Shown piece after piece: positions 8,304 to 16,235 of a DNA stretch of 64,000 bases. This stretch comes from Comamonas antarctica (GTDB taxonomy: Bacteria; Pseudomonadota; Gammaproteobacteria; Burkholderiales; Burkholderiaceae_C). The stretch lies in the NCBI RefSeq assembly GCF_013363755.1, contig NZ_CP054840.1, positions 2,225,501 to 2,289,500 of the forward strand. The letters are read 5' to 3'. Below the pieces are notes generated by a model. The model was not told the DNA's origin and searched no databases. It worked only from the letters and a program-made list of their open reading frames with translations. The position numbers were made by a program, and so were the translations under genes. Positions within the stretch are counted from its first letter, which is position 1; each line of letters opens with the position of its first letter.

Positions 8304-10010
8304 ATGACAAATGATGAAATCCTGGCCCAGTACGGCCCCCGCGAAGCCATGGAATATGACGTGGTGGTGGTCGGCGGCGGCCCCGGCGGCCTGTCCACCG
8401 CCATCCGACTGAAGCAGCTGGCTGCGGAAAAAGGACAGGAACTGTCGGTCGTCGTGCTGGAAAAGGGCTCGGAGCCCGGTGCCCACATCCTTTCGGGCGC
8501 GATCATGGATCCGAAGGCCCTGACCGAGCTGATTCCGAACTGGAAGGAGCTCGGCGCGCCGCTGAACCAGCCCGTGACCGAGGACGCCATGGTATTCCTC
8601 GGCGAGAAGGGCTCGCTGCGCACGCCCAACTTCCTGCTGCCGCCCTGCTTCCATAACGAAGGCAACTACATCGTGAGCCTGGGCAACGTCGTGCGCTGGC
8701 TTGCCGAGCAGGCCGAAGGCCTGGGCGTCGAGATCTTCCCGGGCTTTCCCGCGGCCGAAGTGCTCTACAACGAAGACGGCTCGGTCAAGGGCGTGGCCAC
8801 GGGCAACATGGGCGTGGGCAAGGATGGCGAGCCGACCGGCGATTTCCAGCTCGGCATGGAACTGCATGGCAAGTACACCATCTTTGCCGAAGGCGCGCGC
8901 GGCCACCTGGGCCGCCAGCTGATTGCGCGCTACCAGCTCGACGCGGGCCGCGACCCGCAGACCTACGGCCTGGGCGTCAAGGAACTGTGGGAGATCGATC
9001 CCGCGCGCCACAAGCCCGGCTTCGTGCTGCACACCGCGGGCTGGCCCATGAAGTCCGACACCTATGGCGGCGCCTTCCTGTACCACATGGAGGACAACAA
9101 GGTCACGCTGGGCTTCATCACCGGCCTCGACTACTCGAACCCGTACCTGAGCCCGTTCGAGGAAATGCAGCGCTGGAAGACCCATCCCAACATCCGCTAC
9201 TACCTCGAAGGCGACGAGGCCAAGGGCATCCAGCCGGCCAAGCGCCTGGGCTACGGCGCGCGCGCGATCACCGCGGGCGGCCTGCTGTCGCTGCCCAAGT
9301 TCGTGTTCCCGGGCGGCGCGCTGGTCGGTTGCGAAGCCGGTTTCCTCAACGTCAGCCGCATCAAGGGCAGCCATGCCGCGATCAAGACCGGCATGCTGGC
9401 CGCCGAAGCCGCGTTCGACGCGATCCAGGCCGGCCGCCAGGGCGATGAACTGAGCGCCTACATCACGGCGTTCGAGAACAGCTGGCTGCATGAGGAACTG
9501 AACAAGGCGCGCAACTTCAAGGCCTGGTTCAAGAAGGGCCTGACCACGGCGACGATCATGAACGGCATCGAGCAGTTCGTGCTGCGCGGCAACATCCCCT
9601 GGACGCTGCACCGCGACAAACCCGACCACGCCTACCTCAAGCCCGCCGCGGAGTGCCAGCCCATCGTCTACCCCAAGCCCGATGGCAAGCTGACCTTCGA
9701 CCGCCTGTCGAGCGTGTTCATCAGCAACACCAACCACGCCGAGAACCAGCCCTCGCACCTCACGCTCAAGGACCCGAGCGTGCCAGTGAAGGTCAATCTG
9801 GCGCGCTATGCCGGCCCCGAAAGCCGCTACTGCCCCGCGGGCGTCTATGAGTTCGTGCCGGATGAAGCGGCGGGCGAAGGCAGCCAGCGCCTGCAGATCA
9901 ATGCGCAAAACTGCGTGCACTGCAAGACCTGCGACATCAAGGACCCGACGCAGAACATCGTCTGGGTCACGCCCGAAGGCGGCGGCGGCCCGAACTACTC
10001 GGGCATGTAA
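8304..10010 (+). CDS. Electron transfer flavoprotein-ubiquinone oxidoreductase
   Basis: This 568-residue enzyme passes electrons from ETF, reduced by acyl-CoA and amino-acid dehydrogenases, to ubiquinone at the membrane. The N-terminal FAD motif VVVGGGPGGLSTAIRLK and the C-terminal 4Fe-4S module (C510, then NCVHCKTCD with C537, C540 and C543, ending IVWVTPEGGGGPNYSGM) are diagnostic. Length is normal. The ATG at 8304 (MTNDEILAQYG) follows aaagaga and is preferred over an in-frame start 39 bp upstream. The gene fits a lifestyle based on fatty, aromatic and amino-acid oxidation, consistent with the scoAB, acyl-CoA synthetase and liv genes nearby. Confidence 0.95.
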   Translation: MTNDEILAQYGPREAMEYDVVVVGGGPGGLSTAIRLKQLAAEKGQELSVVVLEKGSEPGAHILSGAIMDPKALTELIPNWKELGAPLNQPVTEDAMVFLGEKGSLRTPNFLLPPCFHNEGNYIVSLGNVVRWLAEQAEGLGVEIFPGFPAAEVLYNEDGSVKGVATGNMGVGKDGEPTGDFQLGMELHGKYTIFAEGARGHLGRQLIARYQLDAGRDPQTYGLGVKELWEIDPARHKPGFVLHTAGWPMKSDTYGGAFLYHMEDNKVTLGFITGLDYSNPYLSPFEEMQRWKTHPNIRYYLEGDEAKGIQPAKRLGYGARAITAGGLLSLPKFVFPGGALVGCEAGFLNVSRIKGSHAAIKTGMLAAEAAFDAIQAGRQGDELSAYITAFENSWLHEELNKARNFKAWFKKGLTTATIMNGIEQFVLRGNIPWTLHRDKPDHAYLKPAAECQPIVYPKPDGKLTFDRLSSVFISNTNHAENQPSHLTLKDPSVPVKVNLARYAGPESRYCPAGVYEFVPDEAAGEGSQRLQINAQNCVHCKTCDIKDPTQNIVWVTPEGGGGPNYSGM

Positions 10011-10091
10011 GGCCTGCGCCGCGATGCCGGCGGCGCGCCTGAAACGCGCCGATTGGCGCGTGGGCGCCCGCTGCTGCATTAGACTTGAAGA

Positions 10092-10126
10092 AGCGATCTG
10101 AAATCGCTCCCGGGCGCTGCGCCCGG
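10092..10126 (+). promoter_or_regulatory. Tandem hairpins in the leader of the ABC transporter operon
   Basis: Two adjacent inverted repeats precede the receptor gene: agcgat/atcgct (10092-10097 and 10103-10108) and ccgggcg/cgcccgg (10110-10116 and 10120-10126). They are not followed by a T run, so they look like leader RNA structure rather than a terminator. Function unknown. Confidence 0.4.
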
Positions 10127-10162
10127 AGCACAACACCATTCACCACGCGGTGGGAGATGAAC

Positions 10163-11128
10163 ATGAAATACCTGTCTTTGGCGCCCCTGGGCGCAGTCGC
10201 GCTGGCACTGGCATCGGTGGCACCGGTGCATGCCCAGCAGAAATCGGTGGCCGTGACGGCCATCGTCGAACATCCGGCCCTCGATTCGGTGCGTGACGGC
10301 GTGCAGGCCGCGCTCAAGGACGCAGGCTTCGAGACCGGCAAGAACCTCAAGTGGCAGTACCAAAGCGCGCAGGGCAACACCGGCACCGCCGCGCAGATCG
10401 CGCGCAAGTTCATCGGCGACAAGCCCGACGCCATCGTCGCGATCGCCACGCCCTCGGCCCAGGCGGTCATTGCCGCCACCAAGGCCGTGCCGGTGGTGTT
10501 CTCGGCCGTGACCGACCCCGTGGCCGCGAAGCTGGTCCCGAGCTGGGAGCCGAGCAAGGGCAACGTGACCGGCGTGTCCGACCTGCTGGCGCTCGACAAG
10601 CAGATGCAGCTGGTCAAGCAGGTCGCACCCAACGCCAAGCGCGTGGGCATGGTCTACAACCCGGGTGAAGCCAACTCGGTGGTCGTGGTCAAGGAACTGC
10701 AAAAGCTGCTGCCGACACTGGGCATGACCCTGGTCGAAGCCGCGGCGCCGCGCTCGGTCGACGTCAGCAGCGCCGCGCGCAGCCTGGTCGGCAAGGTCGA
10801 CGTGATCTACACCAACACCGACAACAACGTGGTGTCGGCCTACGAAGCGCTGGTCAAGGTCGGCCAGGACGCGAAGATCCCGCTGGTGGCGTCGGACACC
10901 GACTCCGTCAAGCGCGGCGCGGTCGCAGCCTATGGCATCAACTACCGCGACCTGGGCGAGCAGACCGGCCGGATGGTGGCGCGCATCCTCAAGGGCGAGA
11001 AGCCCGGCGACATCAAGCCCGAGGTCAGCACCAAGATGGAGCTGTTCGTGAACCCGGGCGCGGCGCAAAAGCAAGGTGTGCAGCTCTCCGATGCGCTGGT
11101 CAAGTCGGCGGCGCAGGTAATCCAGTAA
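10163..11128 (+). CDS. ABC transporter substrate-binding protein (PF04392-type)
   Basis: The product is a periplasmic binding protein of the family that includes the TrpX-like receptors. A cleavable signal peptide (MKYLSLAPLGAVALALASVAPVHA, shown here only as the motif ending VHA-QQ) precedes a two-lobed domain with KSVAVTAIVEHPALDSVRDG, VVFSAVTDPVAAKLV and the C-terminal GINYRDLGEQTGRMVARILKG. The ATG at 10163 is chosen because gggag sits six bases before it; an in-frame ATG at 10157 has no spacing. The permease and ATPase genes follow. Ligands of this family are poorly known, with aromatic amino acids proposed for some members; the ligand here is unknown. Confidence 0.87.
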   Translation: MKYLSLAPLGAVALALASVAPVHAQQKSVAVTAIVEHPALDSVRDGVQAALKDAGFETGKNLKWQYQSAQGNTGTAAQIARKFIGDKPDAIVAIATPSAQAVIAATKAVPVVFSAVTDPVAAKLVPSWEPSKGNVTGVSDLLALDKQMQLVKQVAPNAKRVGMVYNPGEANSVVVVKELQKLLPTLGMTLVEAAAPRSVDVSSAARSLVGKVDVIYTNTDNNVVSAYEALVKVGQDAKIPLVASDTDSVKRGAVAAYGINYRDLGEQTGRMVARILKGEKPGDIKPEVSTKMELFVNPGAAQKQGVQLSDALVKSAAQVIQ

Positions 11129-11135
11129 ACCACGG

Positions 11136-11202
11136 ACCGGGCCCGTGCCCGGTGGGGTTTCCAGATGGCAGGTACCGTGCACGGACCTGCCATTGTATTT
11201 TT
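11136..11202 (+). terminator. Intra-operon double hairpin, possible attenuating terminator
   Basis: Two hairpins follow the receptor gene: accgggc/gcccggt (11136-11142 and 11147-11153) and a near-perfect dyad with arms atggcaggt/acctgccat (11165-11173 and 11185-11193), whose interior ccgtgcacgg is itself a palindrome. The second is followed by ttgtattttta. Partial termination here would give more receptor than permease and ATPase, as is common in binding-protein transporters. That function is inferred. Confidence 0.6.
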
Positions 11203-11215
11203 ACCCAGCACTTCC

Positions 11216-12106
11216 ATGTCACTCTTCTCATTTCTTGGCGCCATCGAGATCGGCCTGATCTTCAGCCTGGTGGCGCTGGGCGTCTTCATCTCGTTTCGCC
11301 TGCTGCGCTTTCCCGACCTCACCGTGGACGGCAGCTTCCCGCTGGGCGGCGCGGTGTGCGCGATCCTGATCTCGACCGGCACCAACCCCTGGCTTGCCAC
11401 GCTGGCCGCGACGGCCGCGGGTGCGGTCGCGGGCATGCTCACCGGCTGGCTCAATGTGCGGCTGAAGATCATGGACCTGCTGGCCTCGATCCTGATGATG
11501 ATCGCGCTGTACTCGGTCAACCTGCGCATCATGGGCGGCCCGAACGTGCCGCTGATCAACGACCCCACGCTGTTCACGCTGCTGCAGCCCGAAAGCGTGC
11601 CTGACTACATCGCGCGGCCGCTGATCCTCGCCGTGATCGTGCTGCTGGCCAAGCTGACCATGGACTGGTTCTTCTCCACCGAACGCGGCCTGGCGATCCG
11701 TGCCACCGGCTCGAACGCGCGCATGGCGCGTGCCCAGGGCGTGAACACCGGCGGCATGATCCTGCTGGGCATGGCGGTCTCCAACGGCCTGGTCGGCCTG
11801 GGCGGCGCGCTGTTCGTGCAGACCCAGGGCGGCTCGGACATCTCGATGGGCATCGGCACCATCGTCATCGGCCTGGCGGCGGTGATCGTCGGCGAAAGCC
11901 TGCTGCCCTCGCGGCGCATCGTGTATGCGACGCTGGCCGTGGTGCTGGGCGCGATCGTCTACCGCTTCTTCATTGCCGCGGCGCTCAACAGCGACTTCAT
12001 CGGCCTCAAGGCGCAGGACCTGAACCTCGTCACCGCCGTGCTGGTCACGGTGGCCCTTGTCATCCCGCAGCTCAAGCAGAAGCTGTCCAAGCGCAAGCCA
12101 CGCTAA
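11216..12106 (+). CDS. ABC transporter permease
   Basis: This 296-residue membrane protein has about eight hydrophobic segments and belongs to the BPD_transp_2-like permeases that pair with PF04392 receptors. Recognisable stretches are SFRLLRFPDLTVDGSFPLGG (about residues 26-45) and GLVGLGGALFVQTQGGSDIS (about 187-206). The ATG at 11216 gives a short hydrophobic N-terminus; the open frame extends back to 11165 but across the upstream hairpin. It lies between receptor and ATPase genes in the same direction and forms the inner-membrane channel. Confidence 0.87.
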   Translation: MSLFSFLGAIEIGLIFSLVALGVFISFRLLRFPDLTVDGSFPLGGAVCAILISTGTNPWLATLAATAAGAVAGMLTGWLNVRLKIMDLLASILMMIALYSVNLRIMGGPNVPLINDPTLFTLLQPESVPDYIARPLILAVIVLLAKLTMDWFFSTERGLAIRATGSNARMARAQGVNTGGMILLGMAVSNGLVGLGGALFVQTQGGSDISMGIGTIVIGLAAVIVGESLLPSRRIVYATLAVVLGAIVYRFFIAAALNSDFIGLKAQDLNLVTAVLVTVALVIPQLKQKLSKRKPR

Positions 12107-12119
12107 GCCGGAAATTCCC

Positions 12120-12914
12120 ATGCTGAGTGCAAAAGACATCGTTCTCACCTTCAACCCCGGCACGCCGATCGAGACCCGCGCGCTGCGCGGGCTGTCGCTG
12201 GAGATTCCGGCCGGCCAGTTCGTGACCGTGATCGGCTCGAATGGCGCGGGCAAGTCGACCTTCCTGAACGCCGTGTCGGGCGACCAGCGCGTCGACGGCG
12301 GCAGCATCGTCATCGACGGCCAGGACGTCACGGCCCTGCCCGTCTGGGCGCGCGCCGAACGCGTGGCGCGCGTGTTCCAGGACCCGATGGCCGGCACCTG
12401 CGAAGACCTGACCATCGAGGAAAACATGGCGCTGGCCCAGCGCCGCGGCAGCGCGCGCCGGCTCACGCGCGCCGTGCGCACCGAGATGCGCGAGGTCTTT
12501 CGCGAGCGGCTGGCCACGCTGGGCCTGGGCCTGGAAAAGCGCCTCGCCGACCGCATCGGCCTGCTGTCGGGCGGCCAGCGCCAGGCCGTGAGCCTGCTGA
12601 TGGCCGCGCTGCAGCCCTCGCGCATCCTGCTGCTCGACGAGCACACCGCGGCGCTCGACCCGCGCACCGCCGACTTCGTGCTGCAGCTCACGGCGCGCAT
12701 CGTGAACGAGGCGAAGCTGACCACCATGATGGTCACGCACAGCATGCGCCAGGCGCTCGATGTCGGCGACCGCACCGTCATGCTGCACCAGGGCCAGGTG
12801 GTGCTGGACGTCAGCGGCGAGGAGCGCAAGCGCCTCGATGTCCCCGACCTGCTCAAGATGTTCGAGAAGGTGCGCGGCGAAAAGCTCGCCGACGACGCGC
12901 TGCTGCTGGGCTGA
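12120..12914 (+). CDS. ABC transporter ATP-binding protein
   Basis: The 264-residue ATPase completes the three-gene transporter. It has a Walker A motif GSNGAGKST (about residues 39-47), signature LSGGQRQAVSLLMAAL, Walker B RILLLDEHTAALDPRT and the H-loop in MMVTHSMRQAL. The ATG at 12120 follows the permease stop codon by 13 bp. Unusually for the D-loop region the sequence reads DEHTAALDP, which is characteristic of the ATPases paired with PF04392 receptors. A terminator follows at 13010. Confidence 0.9.
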   Translation: MLSAKDIVLTFNPGTPIETRALRGLSLEIPAGQFVTVIGSNGAGKSTFLNAVSGDQRVDGGSIVIDGQDVTALPVWARAERVARVFQDPMAGTCEDLTIEENMALAQRRGSARRLTRAVRTEMREVFRERLATLGLGLEKRLADRIGLLSGGQRQAVSLLMAALQPSRILLLDEHTAALDPRTADFVLQLTARIVNEAKLTTMMVTHSMRQALDVGDRTVMLHQGQVVLDVSGEERKRLDVPDLLKMFEKVRGEKLADDALLLG

Positions 12915-13009
12915 GCCAACCGGCCAGAACAGTTTTGCTAATGCCCCTTCAGGGTCTTGTGCCCATTGGGCACCAGGGTGGGGCAAATCGCGCACAATGC
13001 CGCTTTTCG

Positions 13010-13031
13010 GGCCGCGCCAGTGCGGCCTTTT
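13010..13031 (+). terminator. Terminator-like hairpin between the ABC operon and lysP
   Basis: ggccgc (13010-13015) pairs with gcggcc (13022-13027) around a six-base loop and is followed by tttt. It lies about 95 bp after the ATPase stop codon and about 50 bp before the lysP start. The T run is short, so it may be a leaky terminator. Confidence 0.55.
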
Positions 13032-13078
13032 GCGTTCCTGCCCGACGGCAGGCGCAGCGGAACACAGGAAACATAACA

Positions 13079-14566
13079 ATGAGCGATAACGCTTCCTCTT
13101 CGAGCCTCGGGGCCGAGTCCGGCCTGCGCCGCAGCCTCAAGGCGCGCCATCTGTCGATGATCGCCATCGGCGGCTCGATCGGCACCGGCCTGTTCGTGGC
13201 GTCGGGTGCGACCATCTCCCAGGCCGGCCCGGGCGGCGCGCTGCTGGCCTATATGGTCGTCGGCCTGATGGTCTACTTCCTCATGACCAGCCTGGGCGAA
13301 ATGGCCGCGCACCTGCCGGTCTCGGGCTCGTTTGCGACCTACGGCGCGCGCTATGTCGATGAGGGCTTCGGCTTCGCGCTGGGCTGGAACTACTGGTACA
13401 ACTGGGCGGTGACGATTGCCGTCGACCTCGTGGCCGCGCAGCTGGTCATGGCGTATTGGGTTCCGGAAGTCAACGGCATGCTGTGGAGCGCCTTGTTCCT
13501 GGCCTTGATGTTTGGCCTCAATGCGATCTCGGTCAAGGGCTTCGGCGAGGCCGAATACTGGTTTGCGGCCATCAAGGTGGTCACGGTGATCGTGTTCATC
13601 GGGCTGGGCCTGCTGATGGTGCTGGGCATCCTGCAGGGCGGCGCGCCCGAGGGCCTGTGGGGCAACCTCGCCAACTGGACCGTGGGCGATGCGCCCTTCG
13701 CCGGCGGCTTTGCGGCGTTGATCGGCGTGGCGATGATCGTCGGCTTCTCCTTCCAGGGTACCGAGCTGATCGGCATTGCCGCCGGTGAATCCGAGGACCC
13801 GGCGCGCAACGTGCCGCGCGCGGTGCGCAAGGTGTTCTGGCGCATCCTGCTGTTCTATGTGTTCGCGATTCTGATCATCAGCCTGCTGCTGCCCTATAAC
13901 GACCCGCAACTGCTGCGCAACGACGTCAGCGACATCAGCGTCAGCCCGTTCACGCTGGTGTTCGAGCGCGCCGGCCTGCTGTCGGCCGCGGCCGTCATGA
14001 ACGCCGTGGTGCTGACCTCGGTGCTGTCGGCCGGCAACTCCGGCATGTATGCCTCGACGCGCATGCTCTACACGCTGGCCTGCCAGCGCATGGCGCCGCG
14101 CATCTTCGCGCGCGTGAACCGCAACGGCGTGCCCTTGATGGCCCTGCTGGCCACGACGGCCATTGCCGCGCTGTGCTTCCTCACCAACATCTTCAGCCCG
14201 CAGGCGGTCTACATCTGGCTGCTGAACCTGTCGGGCATGACCGGCTTCATTGCCTGGCTCGGCATTGCCATCAGCCACTACTGCTTTCGCAAGGGCTACG
14301 AAGCCCAGGGCCTGAGCCTCGCGGCCCTGCCCTACCGCGCGGCGGCGTTTCCGTTCGGCCCGATCTTTGCCTTCGTGCTGTGCCTGATCATCACGCTGGG
14401 CCAGAACTACCAGGCCTTCATGCAAGACCGCATCGACTGGGCCGGCGTGGTGGCCACCTATATCGGCCTGCCGCTGTTCCTGCTGATCTGGCTGGGCTAC
14501 CGCGTCGTCAAGGGCTCGCGCATCGTTCCCTACAGCGAGATGAAGGTCAAAGCCGAGTCGTATTGA
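13079..14566 (+). CDS. lysP: Lysine-specific permease
   Basis: The 495-residue protein is an APC-superfamily, AAT-family amino-acid:proton symporter with twelve predicted membrane segments. It is strikingly similar over its whole length to enterobacterial LysP as I recall that sequence: the N-terminal LRRSLKARHLSMIAIGGSIG, then FGFALGWNYWYNWAVTIAVD, SFQGTELIGIAAGESEDPA and SAGNSGMYASTRMLYTLAC are near identical. This supports lysine as substrate. aggaaa precedes the ATG. The gene is alone on its strand and convergent with the amidohydrolase gene. In E. coli LysP also senses lysine together with CadC; no such partner is visible here. Confidence 0.9.
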   Translation: MSDNASSSSLGAESGLRRSLKARHLSMIAIGGSIGTGLFVASGATISQAGPGGALLAYMVVGLMVYFLMTSLGEMAAHLPVSGSFATYGARYVDEGFGFALGWNYWYNWAVTIAVDLVAAQLVMAYWVPEVNGMLWSALFLALMFGLNAISVKGFGEAEYWFAAIKVVTVIVFIGLGLLMVLGILQGGAPEGLWGNLANWTVGDAPFAGGFAALIGVAMIVGFSFQGTELIGIAAGESEDPARNVPRAVRKVFWRILLFYVFAILIISLLLPYNDPQLLRNDVSDISVSPFTLVFERAGLLSAAAVMNAVVLTSVLSAGNSGMYASTRMLYTLACQRMAPRIFARVNRNGVPLMALLATTAIAALCFLTNIFSPQAVYIWLLNLSGMTGFIAWLGIAISHYCFRKGYEAQGLSLAALPYRAAAFPFGPIFAFVLCLIITLGQNYQAFMQDRIDWAGVVATYIGLPLFLLIWLGYRVVKGSRIVPYSEMKVKAESY

Positions 14567-14609
14567 GCCTCGCAAGGCCTGCGACCCCAGCCCGCACGCC
14601 AATGCCGTG

Positions 14610-16139
14610 CTACATCGGCAGCCGCAGGAAGCGATAGGCGTTCTTCCAGAAGAACTGCTCACGGTATTGCGCGTATTCCGGCCGATCGAGCAAGTCGAGA
14701 AACAGATCGAGATAGCGGCGCGTGCGGGTCACGATCTCGGGCATATGCCAGTCCGAGCCATAAGCCATGCGCTCGAGCAGTTCGAAGGGCCGGCCCGCGG
14801 CGCTCGCGGCGGCACGCGCGCGCCGCAGGTTGGATTCGAAGCGTGCCAGCCCGCCCTGCTCCATCAGTTCGGTGAGGTAGCCGACCTCGCAATAGACGTT
14901 GGGATAGGTGGTGCAGAGTTCGCTGGCGATGCGCGCGAAATTGTCCTCGTGCTGCCATTCCTCGTCGGAGCGCGCCAGCCAGCCCGGAGAATGCAGCGCA
15001 CCGTTGTCCAGCCGGGCCCCGCCGCCGTGGCCCAGGCACAGGCGCAGCGCCCGCCAGCGCGGCTGCTCGAGCACCGCGCGCCAGTGGCGCGGATGCGCGT
15101 AGCCGCCAAGGCGCAGCCGCGTCTGGAAGCCCACGGGCGTGCAGTGCGCGAACACCGGCAGATCGCGCGCGATGCAGAAATCGTAGAACGCGTCGACGCG
15201 GGCCTGCACGGCCGGATCGTTGCCGATCGGCTTGAAGCCCATGGCCGGATAGAACTTGAAGCCCGCAAACCCCCTGCCCAGCGCGTTCAGCGCGCGCGCG
15301 TGCCAGTCCTCGCGCCGCGGGTCGAAGGCGCTGAAGCCGAAGATACGCGCCGGATGCGCGCGCTGCAGCGCCTGCATGCGGTCCTCCTGCACGGGCTGCA
15401 AGGGATAGAACGGCGCCTCCTGACCCGGGAACGCCGGCTGCATGTCGATCAGATAGTGCGCCGCCTGCAGCGGCGGCAGCCCCGCGCCGTAACCGGCAAA
15501 GAGCTTTTGCAGCAATTGCTCCTCCGAGTGCAGCAGGGTGAGAAAGAAAGCCGGGTAATTGCTGGCCTCGCCCCAGGCGTGCGGGTCCATCAGGCGCGTC
15601 ACGACCCACAATGCCTTGCGCACCACGCGCTCGGCCCATGCCAGGAACTCGGCAAAGCTGCGCGCGCCGGCCGCATCGTGCGGTGCATCCTCCTCCAGCG
15701 CGGGACTGCCCGTACGCGGCCCGGGCCAGCCTTCGCCGGCGTAGTCGATGCGCTCCAGGCTCAGCAAAATTTCCAGGAATTGCGAGGAGCGCAAACGGTC
15801 GAACACCGGCGCGTCGAGCGATTGCTCGAACTGGGGCGACAGGCCCTGCTCCACGGCTTCGAGCGAGCCCGTGCTCAGCAGCAATTCGTACTCGACCATG
15901 CGCCACAAATGCTCCAGGCATTCGAGCTCCAGCGTGTCGCCCGCGGCCTGCGAGAACACCGCTTCGACCGGGACCTGCGCATAGGCCGACCCGGTCAATG
16001 CCTGCAGCAGCCGCGCCACCTGGCGCGCGAGCGGGCTGGAGTCGCGGCCCATGGCATGGGCGATCACGCTGGCAAGCGGCAGGTAGCGCGCGTTGAACAA
16101 ATGCGTGTGCAGGTCAAAGATGCGTGCCGGCAGCTGCAT
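14610..16139 (-). CDS. Amidohydrolase-superfamily protein
   Basis: The 509-residue protein has a metal-dependent hydrolase barrel. DLHTHLF near the N-terminus (residues 9-15) supplies the HxH metal pair, GFKFYPAMGF in the middle holds the position of the bridging lysine, FAHCTPVGF a further histidine, LGHGGG another, and YGSDWHMPE the C-terminal aspartate. This pattern fits the Amidohydro_2 group (decarboxylases and lactonases). A long insertion between HxH and the lysine makes it larger than usual. aggagggaggaga lies before the ATG at 16139. A terminator separates it from the acyl-CoA synthetase gene upstream. Substrate unknown. Confidence 0.75.
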   Translation of the reverse strand: MQLPARIFDLHTHLFNARYLPLASVIAHAMGRDSSPLARQVARLLQALTGSAYAQVPVEAVFSQAAGDTLELECLEHLWRMVEYELLLSTGSLEAVEQGLSPQFEQSLDAPVFDRLRSSQFLEILLSLERIDYAGEGWPGPRTGSPALEEDAPHDAAGARSFAEFLAWAERVVRKALWVVTRLMDPHAWGEASNYPAFFLTLLHSEEQLLQKLFAGYGAGLPPLQAAHYLIDMQPAFPGQEAPFYPLQPVQEDRMQALQRAHPARIFGFSAFDPRREDWHARALNALGRGFAGFKFYPAMGFKPIGNDPAVQARVDAFYDFCIARDLPVFAHCTPVGFQTRLRLGGYAHPRHWRAVLEQPRWRALRLCLGHGGGARLDNGALHSPGWLARSDEEWQHEDNFARIASELCTTYPNVYCEVGYLTELMEQGGLARFESNLRRARAAASAAGRPFELLERMAYGSDWHMPEIVTRTRRYLDLFLDLLDRPEYAQYREQFFWKNAYRFLRLPM

Positions 16140-16174
16140 GGTCTCCTCCCTCCTGGTCTGCTGCCATTACAGCG

Positions 16175-16206
16175 AAAAAAAGGCCCATGCCGCCAAAGCA
16201 TGGGCC
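16175..16206 (-). terminator. Rho-independent terminator after the acyl-CoA synthetase gene
   Basis: On the minus strand ggcccatgc (16206-16198) pairs with gcatgggcc (16190-16182), a nine-base-pair stem with a seven-base loop, followed by seven T (16181-16175). It lies 30 bp beyond the synthetase stop codon and just before the amidohydrolase start. Confidence 0.9.
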
Positions 16207-16235
16207 CCTCATCCGGGTATTGCAGCCTGTGAACC

